NCBI GenBank assembly: GCA_947561715.1
Contig: OX387197.1
Coordinates: 23,338,266 to 23,402,265, forward strand
From: Ascidia mentula
Lineage: Eukaryota; Chordata; Ascidiacea; Phlebobranchia; Ascidiidae
Direction: 5' to 3'
DNA length: 64,000 nt
Positions 39,711-53,700 of this stretch are shown here, one piece after another. Position numbers and translations under genes: made by a program. The notes beneath the pieces were generated by a model. The model did not search any database. It saw only the letters and a program-made list of their open reading frames with translations, and was not told the origin of the DNA. Positions within the stretch are counted from its first letter, which is position 1. Each line of letters starts with the position of its first letter.

Positions 39711-42700
39711 CGGTGGTCCCAGTGCGACCAACCAAGGACTTGCGGATATTAAAGCTTGTTTCATATCTCCGACATTGCCTCGAAAAACACCGCCGGGCTT
39801 CTATTCCTTTGTCGCTTTCGTAGCGGCGTTTTCAAGACTTTGTGGGGTCCGTTTGTAAGTAAATATTGTTTGTTGAATTTTTTTTCATCGGCCTCTTGTA
39901 CATTTTTACCAATCGGACAGCATGCAAAACACAGAAACGGTTTTATCGTGATAGCTGGCTGCATCCGGCGACGCATCGTGTAACCTTGTAGGTGGAACAG
40001 ACAATCTTCTGCAATCGCCGCTGGCACGCAACTCAGATTTTTTAAGCGCGGCAAAAACAGCAAACAAACAAACCCTTCAATTTGCCCGTTCAATCTCGCT
40101 CGTTACCATCGGCGTTATAGAATAGGCTTTCCTCATTCCGGTTTTGGTTTCGTTAAGTTACTCAGTGGCGATCAACAGTAAGACGTTCTCCGCCAGGTGT
40201 TCCTAAAGCGCGTTATAGCACTTCGGGCGCGCAGAACCGTAGCCACACCGTACAACATGAACAAAAAGATGCACACATGTTTGTTCACTTTAATATTTCA
40301 CATCAGAGTAAACCAGATCCTTTGCATGCACGTATCGTGTCACCCCAGCAACCAACCTTACCATTTTTACGTCTGAAAAAATCGTGCTTTTGTCCTCATC
40401 GCTTCTGGATCCTTCGATCTCGAAGAACCTCTTTCCATTATTTGTATCGACCGGTTTGCCTTTATCACAGTTTTAACTCCTTGTTTTTTGACCGTCATGC
40501 GCGAGGGCGATAGTGTTTCGTTTGCGCCTCGTTTGTTTGTGGTGGCAACCGCGTTGTGTTTCGGGCTGTAAGTGTTCGTGCTGCCACGTGGACTTCAGTT
40601 AACTGGAACCAATTACGATTTTGGACAAATAGTTGATAATAGCCTTGCACATTATACGGTTAAAACTGACCCATTTCCCGCTTGGTAAACATACGACCCT
40701 TATTTTGGACAATTATCATCATAAAAAGGAATCTCATTTCATGAATGTAACAAAAACATTTAAAACCCAATGTAGATCCCATGATCCCACACCTCCCGTA
40801 ATCTAACCACATGTTACGTTGACAGCAATTTCCTTGCCCGCGCTCATAACACGTTAAACGCATATAGTTTCGCCTCTTAGGAAATTCATAAGACAACGCC
40901 CGCGTTGCATGACTCGCAACTTCCTCCATAAACGTAAAGCTTGGATGCAAAAAGCGCCATCGCTTAAAAGAGACGCCAGCATTTGATACTGGCTGCATGT
41001 CGTTGTATCTGCCATTGTTCCCACGCCCGTCCTACACATCGCGCAAGCGGAGGAAAACATGCAAAGCGGTTGTTGCTGTTGTTGTGCGTCGGGGTTAAAG
41101 GTTGGCGCATTTGACTGGTGGCCAATTTAATGGTACGCGATTTGTGCGGTTAAGGAAAATAACAACTGTTGCGTTTGGGCGTTTCTTACTGTGCCAGTCC
41201 AATTTCAAAGTAGTTGATGAAAGTTTTTATTGAACTGCGAAAACCCGTTTGGTGACAAAAGTCGTGTCAAATTCACTCAACTCAGCATTGTTGTATAACG
41301 TGGATTGTAAACCCGAGGAGTTTACTGGAAACGCCGCCCACAAGTAATTAACACAAAACACAATTCGCCCTCTTGAAAACGTACACCGCACGCGGCGTTC
41401 TGCAATTGACGTATGCGCGCAACCTGCTCAACCAGTTCACGTCGAAGCGTGACGCGCCCTCCTATTTCGGCCGATTTTGCATTTGCCTTGTTAAACCTGT
41501 ATCTGAATTGCACGATCTCTTTTTTAAACAAGAAAAACTACGCCTTTCGTTGTGTTCTGCCAATTTCTTTTCAATTCTTTATTTTCGTTTTGCTCTTCGC
41601 AATTTGCGTCTTTTAAGTAATCTTCATGCTCCTGATGATCACTATTTTTAGCAGCGCTTTTCCAATACGTCACCAATCAGTTATAAAATTTAGTGGATAT
41701 AATTTGTACCTATACATGATGAGAAGCAACCAAGGCCAAGTTCCCACCGGTCCAAACCGACCCAAAATTCTTTTGCTAAACCGACGCATTTTTGGCATAC
41801 TGCAATCCATCTTAACAGGTTGTTGTTGGTGAACGGTTGACATATATACATACTAACTAACACCGTTCGACGTAACATTTCCATGCACCTTGTACATAAA
41901 TGAGTGGCAGCATTTTACTTTTAGCAGTTACCATGTACATATACCCTCCATCACCACACTACTTTTCCCAGTGCTTCTGTGCAGTTTTTAAGTTATAACG
42001 CGAACGCTGTCCTCTATGTTGTGCACTAATAATGCCCATTACAACCGTTTTGTGTCCCGGGTGTCCAAGAATTTGGCAATTTCCAAGTTTAAGAAAAGTC
42101 TGAAATTGGAGAAGGATGTAGATTCGTTTATGTGTATTTAGATAGCAAGTAGTTGGTCATGCGTAGGTCCGAGGTTACTGAACAGACCTGAAAGATTTTA
42201 GCGTCGATTTCGCATTGTAATGATTTTTCAAAGCTTGTTTTTAAATAAGGCGCGTAAGATCAGAATAAACGACTGCAGTGTTTTAAGTGAAGTCAAACAG
42301 ATTAGTTCAATGTATTTTATGCAAAATGTGTTGCCATAAAAATAACTGTGGTGAATGGTCAGTGGATTTCTGCCACCGAGGTCTGGTGATTTTACAAAGT
42401 TTAAAAATAACTGCGTCGCGTGACGTCAGTAGAGATATCCTTTGTACATGGGCAGACCAATTAAACTTTGCGAAGTTCGTAGCAGGCCTACATCAATAAA
42501 CTGGATTGCAATAAGAGAAACAGCACAACATTGGGTGGTCAGAAAGTGCTGAAATCACGGGAAAAAATATGTGCCTGCATGTTTATGACGAAACCATATG
42601 ACTATACGAGTGCTACACAACCTTTTAAAAATCTGCGGCACATTTCAATCCAATTTGTAAGAATTATGACGTTACAATAGTCAAATACATGCGGCCTTGG

Positions 42701-45189
42701 TGTAAAAAACCCTCAGCGACTGTGGTAACGTAAGTAGTTGCTGAAAATGAACGGTTGTTAAAAAGGTATCCAAAAACACGTCCCGCTTTATTCACCCAGC
42801 GATTCAGGTTATTGCGGCATGTCAATGTAACCGTGGTGGGAAGAAATATGCAACAAATATTTTACACCTGATAAAGTTCACCAAGAGGATACCAGCACAA
42901 GCGTTACTAAATAAATACCACAAGTGAGAAAGTTCAAATCACGACTGAAAAACTACCTGCAGAAAACTTGTTTGTCGCTAGGTGGCAATATAGACTCAAC
43001 AAAAATCACCGAACTTCGTGAATTGCCCATACAAAACTTAAGGCAACGCGGCGTATCGAAATTAAGGAGGTTGCCTTTCCTCCACATAAGTCACCTCTTT
43101 CATGTATTTTATGAATCAGATAAACTTCCTGATCTCTACAACATTTTCTCGAAACTGAATTTCCCTGCTTAGACTTTTATTCTGACTCATTTTCTTTCGA
43201 TTAGACACAGACTATCTAACACATTGAATTAAAGATTGAATACAGATTGGACCAGCGTACAAAGAACGACCTGGTACTTGGAATATAGCCTAATATTGAC
43301 TCGTCCATAAAATGTACGACCTAATTTGAGATCTATTTTTGTATTGTTTGAACAATTCGTTCGGCTCTTAAAGGGTGACAGGAAATCAAAATTAATTTTT
43401 TTGCAAATTATTTGGTCTGCTGGTTTTTGCACTGTTTTTCTCTGGTGAATCTGTATGTGTGATGGTGTCGCATTAGTAAAGTGTATCAATAAAGTACGCG
43501 GGACATTCCAAGTGAAAATACGAAGAAATCGACCAATTTTTCAACGAATTGATTTCGGTGACCACGATGTATCATTGGGTTCAGTGAACTCAGAAGCTGC
43601 CTTGATGTATAGTCAGAAAAGAACTGCAAAATTCACTAATCCAAACCCGCTTTGTTTTTCGTATCAATCTCATTCTGACGTCATAGGGCGTCCGCATATT
43701 AGTCCTCGCCCGGGGCAACGACGTCATCGCTTGCATAGCCGCACGACACGACCGGGCATGAAAACATGTTTTGGGATAAAAACGTTGTCCATTTGCTCCG
43801 TGAACTCACAATCTGGAAGTAAATGGATTTGATAGGAGCATGCGAGTTGATTGTGGCATTTTTTTACAAGGTTAGGGCGGAATTTCTTTGCGAAATTGCA
43901 ACTCGTTTTTAAAGGCGTTCCATTGACGGAAAACGTTTGGAAACCTGAGCGAAAGAACCTTTCGTATTTTTAAAGTTTTATTGCTTACGATAGTTAGAAA
44001 AGAAATCGCGCATTCATTTTATGACGATTGTTCTACATCAAGGTGTATGTCGTGCGATGCCTTTGCGAGTCTTTGGCCAAAAAAGGTAAAGCTTACCATT
44101 TGTAAATGGCCAAGTCAATATTCGCAAATTGTTTTAAAACTCCAGCGCCAGCACGGCATTAACGCCTATAATTGGATGCCTAATTAAAGCGCGGGTGTTC
44201 AAATATTTTTCTTGACGCCAAATCACAATCCATTCTTACTGTTACAGTCGATCCAGATGCACAACAGAAGTATTGAACTCCAGAAAGGGTTGTTTGTGAT
44301 TTGTATCGCATTGTTACCTCATAGAAACCAGTATCATGTGACCAGGTGCACGCACGCTTGCGATGTGTTTATTAGGCAACGAACATGCCTCAAGCCGTTC
44401 GCGTATGGAACTTGCTGGAACAGACGGTTCAAAGATATTGTAGCTAATGCGCTGCAGAGCGCTAGTGCAAGATAACAAGTGGCGGTTGGCAGCAACCATC
44501 AAGGCAAATTATATAAGAAATAGAACACTTGTATGGATTTAAGTTAAGGGTATAGTACAGGTGCGGTCAGAAATAACCGAAAGAAGGAATTAAGGCATTT
44601 TGTAATTCGCTGTTGGTTTTTTGTTTTACACAAAATGTAGACTGTTTAATGTGGCAATTTAAAGTTATCGATAGATTGTGGAGTGAGTTGAATGTGGACT
44701 GAGTTTTGAAAAAAATAACTAAATACTTGATTTTACGTTGGTGAATTATATTTTTATTTAAAAGTTTTATTGTTCGCAGATTAGTTTTTTCAAAATTTCG
44801 CCACACACTTTTGAGCGACTTGTATTTAGTTTTTCAGGGAATAAATCAAAAAATATCGCGCATTCTTTGAAGTCAGTGCGCACTACTGCATTACGCTCGT
44901 ACAGTCCGAAAGTTTTTGTCTAAACCAAATTTTATTTGGTTAAATAGCAAACAGTTTACCCGTGAATATAGTATTTGGTTTTACACATGTAACGAGGATT
45001 ACAACTACAAAACCTGATAAAAAAAATCGTGCAGGTTGTTGTACCTAAATGTGTGTAATTGGTGAAAGTGTGAAGAAAAGCTTTTAAACAAACTTTGTGA
45101 CGAAATCCACGTATCGCTTTGTTCGCAGCAGTCTGAGAACAGAGTAGTTGTTTAATAACAATTTGTGTAAACGCCAATCAGAGTTCGTC
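39711..45189. other. 5.5 kb region between GRB2 and the first TIMP gene
   Basis: The longest stretch without a recognised gene. Open frames here are short, lack splice-supported partners, and show no motif I know. I saw no tRNA, snRNA or clear transposon end. It should hold the GRB2 3' UTR and TIMP regulatory sequence. Confidence 0.45.
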
Positions 45190-48100
45190 ATGATGCCCGC
45201 CTACTTCGTCTGTGCTACGCTGATTGCCTGTTTGGGCCTCGTCACTAACACAAGAGCTGATTGTCAATGTCGGAAATTTCACCCACAGGAGTTGGTATGC
45301 CGATCGCCTTTTGGTAAGTTCGACATTTTCGTGATTTTGTTGTGTATTGCGCAGCGGAGAGCTTGCACGCTTGTTTACAACTGACTTCGCGTAATGCGAT
45401 TTAAATTCCCAACTTTTCCATCACTGTTATCGAAACTCGTTCTTACTTACAGCTATTGGACTTAAGCCGCGTTGGTTGGATTGTGGAAATTCCGACCAAA
45501 CGTTTTACTCAAGTTTGATGTCACAAATAAGAACTTGAGTAAGGTTTTAGGAACCAATTGCGATTATTGGCAAAATGACATTTCAGAAAAAAAATTGATT
45601 TTGAAAAAGCAGGCTTTCAACATTTTTTCAAAGAGTAAAAACAAAATACTTGCTGCATGATCTGTGAAAAAAAAGGTTTATGCATTGCTATTTCCAATTT
45701 GCCCAAGGCCAGATAAAGTTTCAAATGTTGATAATGCATCAAACGCTATCAAAACACTTTCATCATCAGTCGACTCATTTGACTCGCCCGGTATTTTTTA
45801 AGGACAGTCAACCACTTTTAACGCTGATCACAAAATTGCACCCTTATTGCCAACCAAGTACGCAATTGTCCAAATTTTCCAATTGCAAGTTTACAGATTG
45901 CAAAACGTACGTTCCCGCCACGAACGACATCGAAGTTTTAACGTTGAAAGATTATTGCTTGGGGTTTGTGATAACGCCCATCATCTGTCACGATCACAGC
46001 GGTTTGCGGAAAAGATTTTGGTTTAAGTGTCCCCGTAATATAACTTTAGGCGATTTGAGGGTACAAGTTAACTGAAAATTGCTGGAATGTCAATATAACT
46101 GCATTATACCGTCTGGAACTGGTTGCTTGAGCACATAATGGCTTATGACCGGGGCAAATTTTGCATGGTGTCTGCGTGGATATAATTAAGTGCGATTATC
46201 TTAATGGTTATTTGTTTGAAGTGGGCGAAATTCTCATCACGAATGAGGGATTATCGGCGTCGGGAACGATTGATGACCCTACAGTAGTCGTGGCTGCCAA
46301 AGTCCGAATAGTCAAGGTAAAATATGCACTTAGCTCTCTTCGTTATGTTTTCCAAATGCACACATCGCATTTAAGAGACCTTAACTACAGGGTGGCGATT
46401 TAACGGGCACGAGTATTGGAACACCTCTTAAAATTCAAGGATTGATTTCTAAATTTGCTACTTTACATATGAGTATAGTTATTTTACTTGTTACAACTTG
46501 TCAAATGTTCACTATAACGGTCACGTTTTTTAACTTTTAAGTCTGTTTTTTGATCCAATTTATGGAGCAACAGGTCAAAGTTTTTTTTATAGTGCAAGCA
46601 AATTCTGTATCATCCAGCCTGTAGCACACGGAAATTTTGGCATAAATTTGGCTTAACCGACTTCATTAAAAGGCTAATGGTGACGATCATAGTGTTTTTA
46701 AACTACGGAAGATCTTATCTCCAGGGTTTTTACGCGTTATTTACGTTTATCCGTGTACAGATATACAAAGGCGGCTACGAGGACTTCGACGAAGGCGATG
46801 AGGTAACGTTGTACACGCCAGCTACAGCGCAAACCTGTAAGAAGGACTTTGAGGCTGGAGAACAGCTCGTGGCAGGTGAATATTTGCCAAAATATGTGAA
46901 GGCACTGGCGTTGTGTCGTTCAATTTCTTTTTAAGGGTGGTAATCGAACGACGCCAAGCATGCGAGGGATATTTTTGTTATCGCCATAGGCGGTTGCACA
47001 TTATGTGTGTGTGTGTATTTTTAAGTAGCTTGCGATGTCCTGTGATAATCCAGTGGGTATTTTACCAGCCGTAGAAATTTCCAAAAATAAAAAGTGTGTC
47101 ATAATACGTTGCACATTTTTTGCGAGTTATGTCAGTTATAACTTCTATGGAGAAAATATACTAAAACGGCCTTTTTCCTTTTACTATCGAAATAATATTT
47201 TCCATACAAACAAAAGTAAACATTCAACACGTTTCACGAAACGGAACCGAATTTACCAAATATTATATCCGTTCTACACAATGATTTCGAACACGAGCGA
47301 ATTTTACATCTTAATATCGCCACAGCCAAACTGTTCCGCGACGGACTCCTGATGGACAGTTGTGACCTCCAAGTACAGATGGACTGGTTCGCCAGCGATG
47401 AACAGCCCCGTACTATTCGTCGGAATATAAGAAGCAAGGCCTATCAAAAAGGCTGCGACCACTGCCGTATTAAGCGACCGAAAGAGAAGAGCTTTGTAAG
47501 TTTGTTTCCGAAACGTAGATAGGTATAAGTTCTTGTGTTTGTGGATTGCTAGACGCTTCAGGGTGAATTGACGTCACGACTGCCTTTGCGGACAATGTTA
47601 CGTGCAGCCAAACAGACACGTTAAAGGTTAAAGGAAGTTAAATGGACGGTTTTATAGACTAACAAAAACTTATTTTCTTCGGTCGTTCCATATTTTTTCG
47701 CCTACTTTTTTCGTTTAACTCAGTCTAATGCAGAAAAATGTCTTTAAATTATTGAATGAGCTTTAGCTTCGGTTTTTGGGCTTCTTAAACCTTGTTAAAT
47801 ATTGGGGATCTCTGCCCCATTGTATCGCATTATCGTTCGATGTGCAAAACACGAATAAGGTATTTCGATATCAACAACTAATAAAAACTTCCTTTTAGCC
47901 AATTCCCCATACTCTGATTAAGGATTATTTCTGCCGCTTGTTATGATTCACCCGCGAATTTGCTGTTTGTGAAAACAAACATGCCTTTGGGTTCCCAACG
48001 GACAATAAACGCGATGTGTCGTGTGCCAGTCTAACGGATTATCGCGCGACCGCAATCCGAACAATGCGTGCAGATTCCACTTCCCATGAAGGTCGTGTCT

Positions 48101-48890
48101 CATGCGTGACGTCACATGCTATTCCTGAATATAAATGCAAAATTTCCGAGTGTCCGGCTTAAAGCTTTATGATGACCTCAACCCGAAACAAATTAGCGCA
48201 CATGTTTTTTCCAACCACGTGTGTCCACCGCCGTGTCTGAAACAAAACGACTTCAAATTTTCACATTTGAAATAGCGAACTTTATTGATGACTAACTGTT
48301 CAACTATGTGGGCTGAAAGTTTAACTTCTGTTTTAAAATGCATCACAAAAGTTGTTCGTGTGAAAAATAATGACAAGTATAGCACAACAAAACTATGTGT
48401 CTTGCCTTTTGCTATGACACGTGAACCTTAGAATCACGTCTCTCTTATTGGTCTTACTACTTACATTCAAAATAACCGTTGACTTTTCGTACAGGTTTAC
48501 CACGACGAATGCCAAACCAAATGCGAGTTTCCAATTTCAACGGCAGCTTGCGTGCCCATAGATGAAGAGGGTCGGTGTGCTTGGAACAACGTAGAACATG
48601 ATGACCCGGCCGCCGGCACACATTCCTCGGAAGTTCCAATTGAGGAAGACACCAAGGAGGGAGTCGGGAACAACGCCGAGGATGCTCTGGGCCACGAAGA
48701 ACCGCCAAAGGAGGACGCTAAAGAAAACCAGGACAAGAAAATGAACGGTGCGGGAAAAGACCCCAAACCGAAAGTGGTGATCAACACAGTAACTTACCCG
48801 ATCACCTTCAAACCGACCTCTGAAGTCAAAGTGGGAATTGTGACTCACGTGATGCGTGTCTTGTGGCCCTTCAGGAAGACAAGTTCATAG
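45190..48890 (+). CDS. TIMP: Tissue inhibitor of metalloproteinases, gene a, with a C-terminal tail
   Basis: Exons 45190-45313, 46222-46316, 46761-46875, 47326-47495 and 48495-48890 join in phase to 299 residues; TIMPs are usually about 210-220 after the signal is included. Signal peptide about 1-23 (MMPAYFVCATLIACLGL...NTRA), then D and CQCRKFHPQELVC, with Cys1, Cys3 and Cys13 spaced as in human TIMPs. IYKGGYEDF and LYTPATAQTC supply the next conserved parts, and AKLFRDGLL...DSC plus GCDHC complete the N-domain. The C-domain is shortened, with ECQTKC and AACVP...RCAW. After it come about 100 residues: acidic, Glu/Asp/Lys-rich, then KVVINTVTYP and THVMRVLWPF. TIMPs block matrix metalloproteinases by zinc chelation through the Cys1 amino group. 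The mature protein has an odd number of cysteines (11). Confidence 0.92.
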
Positions 48891-50799
48891 TAGTGGCGGC
48901 GTTTTACGGTTTAATGATTTTTTTGTCAAAGTTTAGCACTGTAGCTTTTGTAAAATGTCTGGCGCTCTTCCGCTGTTCCGCTTTTTCTTCTTCTCCAGCG
49001 TTGTTTTTCGCGTAAGCCAGCTTAGTGATGTCAGTGTATAGCTTGGTATTGTGAATATTGTTAAACAGTGTTTTCAACAGTTTCAAATCTTCTTGTGTAT
49101 TGTTGCCCTTTCTCATTTAAGTCAAACTGCTATCCATTGTATTTGCAAGCTGAAAAGCTATCAAATTACAGGTTTTTGTTACTTGCTTTGTAACATTCTG
49201 CGTTAAAGATGTACCACATATCCTGTATTTGGGGATTTCCTTTCTTTTTATTTATTACGAATATATATATATGGCCATCAACGTTGTTTCAATCTTGCCT
49301 TCGTTTTTTCTGAAATAAAATAAATTCGTCATCAAAATGTCGTTTTGTGGAGAAAGAGTTTCACCGTGAAGTACAAATACTACATTATGATTTTGAAAAT
49401 TATAGGTGCAGAGGGAATTGCCAAAAAAAACATCAAATATGACTCACACACTTCGGATTGTCAGATTTGGCTGCAAGCTTTTTAACTGTTTGTCATGTTA
49501 ACCTATTTTTTTAACATAATAACCGCAATCAGCGTTTTTTTCTCCGCCAAAGCCGCTTCGCATGCTGCGAATACCAGGACAGATAGCTGAGGGATTCAAA
49601 AAACAAACTGTTGGCATGCATGAAACACCTGTGTGATGTTACAGGAGGCAACTGCATCGCGCACGAGATCTCTTCTTGGAGATCATTCTTAAAAGCCCGA
49701 TGCACTGTTGCCTCGGGGCTTGTGCGTTATTGCAATGCAAAGCAGACTTGCCCTGGCGCTGCAAAGAGGCTTTGGTCGCTTGAATCCATTTCTATACCGT
49801 GGTTAAATGTTTGTTATGCTCGGTCACTTAGGTCCGACGCGGATCGCATAAAGGCGAGAATTAAAGAATCGAGAAAAGATGACAAGCGTTCGTACACCAT
49901 ATAGATTAAATATAAACACACTAAAGTTTATTTTAGACTTTGCGTACTGAGTTAACAGGAGAAAGTCAGATTGAAAATATATAAAGGTACGGAAATTTTT
50001 ACGGGTAATAAACAGTTCGTTTTGTGAGTGCAAAGTATGGAAAAAAAACCGAAGTTGAGCACACTCTTTGCTCTGAACTGTCCGACCTACGACTAAATTT
50101 AACCGCAATACAAGGAATTTTGCGTTTACTACGCGTGGCATGTTGTTTCATCTGTTTGATACATCTGAAAATACCAGGTTATCTGCCGTATAAGCTGCGT
50201 ATGACAAGCCTTTGTCTGACGCGTGCCAACTGAAACTTTCCAGCTATCGGATTTACCAGATTACCTGAGGTTAAACCCAACGACCTGCGACATATTGCGA
50301 ACTCCTCTTCACTGCAACAGTTTGAAGGGCATTGCGGTGGTAATTGCCTGACGATTATTGGATGTTCTTTCAAGCGACATTTACTTTCTCTGTTCGGTGT
50401 AAAATTTGGAGGTGGTAGACGATATTTTACGAGTGATTGGAAAACCCACGCCATTGCTTCATTTATTCAATGAACATAAATAAAACGTTTTGACGTGTTT
50501 TCTTTCCAAACTATTTGTCGCCTCGCAGAAAGCAGTTTTAGAAATTACTTTCAATTTCTTGGATGAATCCAATTAATTAAAACCGCCGAATATCAGTACT
50601 TCATATGAAATGCAATTACCCTTGGTAAACATAAACCACATTTCTCCCCTCGGTGTTGTTGAAATATCATATTGACCTTACGGCTTACTAAAAATTTGTC
50701 TCAGTAATTCCTTCAATGGAGAAAAAAATATAAAAATACTGAACTATTAATTTATTTTCAGTTTTTTTTTTGTAAATCGATGTGAAACGAAATAGCGAT
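48891..50799. other. Gap between the two TIMP genes
   Basis: About 1.9 kb with the 3' UTR of TIMP a (overlapping AATAAA signals near 49314-49322) and the promoter of TIMP b. A 97-codon open frame at 49611 has no homology I recognise and no splice partner. Confidence 0.5.
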
Positions 50800-53700
50800 A
50801 TGTCAAGAAATATTTCGACAGTTCTGCTGTGCATTTTTGCCGGACTTCTGACCTATGGGGAAAGTTTCTGTTCCTGTCCGTATCACCATCCTCAAGCCAA
50901 GTTTTGTAACGCTTCTTTTAGTAAGTTTTCATCCGTTCATGATTATTAACATGTTTAACAAAAAACAAACGCATGCTTATCATTATATATGTGGTGGGCA
51001 GACATGTATGTTATCTTTTATAATTATAATTAAACTTTTCACCACAGTCGGAAAGATTCGGATTATTGACGCTTCAATCGACGAAGCGGTGGAGAATTCA
51101 ACAGTCATAATATCCGGCATAGCTGACATTTTGTCGGTGCGTTTCCAATTTTGACTAATTTTTATAAATTTTTATTTAATGTTTTATGTGAGCGTAACTC
51201 CTTTACCTACTGAAGAAATGCATATAAGCATTCTTTTTGCAATATTACCGTATTTTCCGTTATAAAAAGTTAAAAATTTCTGATGTAAAAAAACGATAGT
51301 ACAGGATGTTATAACATGCAAAATGATTCTATCGATCTAAGACAGTCATAATCCTAAATTATAATCTTTGTCGTAGGTTTACAAAGGACCGTATGAGGAT
51401 TTTGTAATCGGGGACAGAGTTTACGTTTACACGCCAGCAACATTTACCAAATGTCGCCGTTCGTTCGAGCTCGGCGACCAGTTGATTTCAGGTAAAAAAA
51501 TGGTTGATATGTTTAACAAGTAGAATGTTTGTCATGAGTCTTTTCGGCTCGGTTATTGGACACGTTGCATTTCAAGAAAGTCAGTCTGAGTCAATTACAT
51601 TGCGTACTTGTGTCGTACAGCCAACCTCGTTACAATTGCCACGATAGCGTAACGTACAAATTTAATATAACTTAGGAACACGAATCACGGTTTTCGAAAC
51701 AAACAGCATGGGCTTTACTGTTTATTTTCTACATAACATTTTCCAATGAGAGAAATTTCACAAAGAGGAAACAGGGGTAACGTTTAGACTCAAATGCAGT
51801 CTATGTGACATATATTCACATTTATACCCGCACTGCCTTATGATCATACTCGAAAGAATTTCATGCTACTGCTATGGGGCACAGATTCGTAGCCAAGATA
51901 TGGCCAGACTCTGCATGTTTTAACCGCATTTACTCTAACATATTTACTGACACCAACGAGTCAAGATGTTCCTTGAGATAGCTTATCAGGGAAGAACTCG
52001 GTAAAATGCAGACGAAAACCAGTTAAGTCGTGCATGAAGTTCCTTCAGGGGATAATTGCGAATTAAATGGCTGACAATGTGATCCCTTGACCATGCGTTT
52101 TTAGCCGAATGCCTTCAAGTGTAATAACATGCAAAGATGTAAGATGTGAATTAGGTTGAAATGTGATACTCAGAACAAACACTCTACTGCGCTTGCTGTT
52201 TTAAACACAATAAAGTTCGTGACGGACACATTAAATTTCAGCACTTTTTGCACCGCATAATGATCCTTTAATCGCAAACTTCTTGTTGAACATATGTTTG
52301 TTGCTTCAACAATTCACCGCGTCGTGGTGTTTGGGTGTTTGAAATAATCGTGTCAGATGTGGTAATCACCCAGTCTAAATATGTCCTTTTATGTTATGTC
52401 GTGCAAAGTATTACGGTCATTGTTTGTGTGCGGTTTGAAAGGACAAACATTTTAGCAGCACATCCACCGCACCAGACCTAATTCGCTATGTTAAAGTTTT
52501 GAGAGCAAATGATGTGGGTTATCAACCCAAAACTCTTATTTTTCCAAAGAAAGTAATAATTTACTAAATCTGCACAAAAACTGTTACATAACTTTATGCT
52601 GGTAATCATCACAGCCACAATGCACCAATTCACATTTAACCATTTCCAATTATTTTGAACACTTTTTAAAAATAACCAGGTTGATCTTGTTTAATGAAAT
52701 TAATCATGTACTGGTTGTTATTAGCGACAGCAAGGGGCTATGATCGCCCTTCAAATATAGTCACATCACTTGTTTAAATCCCAACACTATTTCATTCAGG
52801 TTATGCTCGAGATGCTTTCATGGCAATCATTTGGTTTACAGGCTGCCAATAATGTCATTGTATGAAATATTATTGCTTTCATGACAATTCACTATACGTT
52901 TACAGGTCGTGCGTACCGTGGTGGATTGTTTGTCAGCCAGTGCGACTTTCAGGAAATGGAGGGCTATTTCACCCCCCTCCAAATCGACGCCATTCGCTCC
53001 CATATCCGAACCAGGTCTTACCTCAAGGGATGCGAAACCTGCAAAATTAAAAGCCAATTCGACTTCAGCCTTGTAAGCAAGCTTTCCTTCTTTACTTTGT
53101 GTGCATGTGAAACAGAAATAACTATAATCTGAATTAAACGGCATTTGCAACTTTAAGATCCGCGGTTGCTTTTTTAAGTAGTTCATACACAAGCACATAA
53201 AAATAATGATTGTAAAGGTCATGCAGTAGAAGCTTTCATATGTTTGAGTCGTTTCAGCGGCATTTAGTTTTTTTACATTGTTTAAATATCAGAATATTTT
53301 CTGTTCACTTTCATCATATTTATCACACAATATCGCAAAACATTAGAGAACAAAGCTTTAGTGATGTCAGTCTATAATAGCGGAATTATTGTTTCCAGTT
53401 TAATACACTTCTTCTATGTGTCGTGCTCTGTGCACGTTTTGGTGGTCGTGGTGCACAGCAAAACCCTGTGGTGGTTTTAAATCCGGTTAAACCTTTCCGC
53501 CTTACTGGGTGTAGTTGCGAGCAGATTCTAATCTTGCTATAAACCGCTTAATATAACCCTTTTTGCAAGGTACTTGTGTTGCATTAAACTACACGTGGGC
53601 CTTGCAAAAAGGGCAAAAATGTATCACACCACTAGATAGCTCTATGCATACCATAGATATTTGATACAAATGTATTTAATGCCCGATTCTTTGAATCAGA

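Noticed and set aside
39711-45189. Several open frames of 60-125 codons, for example 40660-40998 (-), 42924-43172 (+) and 43455-43832 (+)
   Set aside because: No recognisable domain, no in-phase splice partners, and mutual overlap on both strands. I treated them as chance frames.
46270-46316. A shorter exon 2 for TIMP gene a using the acceptor at CCCTACAG
   Set aside because: It would keep phase, but the longer exon from 46222 aligns in length and sequence with exon 2 of TIMP gene b (VGEILITNEG against IGKIRIIDAS).
49611-50454. Open frames of 97 and 91 codons between the two TIMP genes
   Set aside because: No homology recognised. They are not linked to the TIMP exons, which are complete without them.
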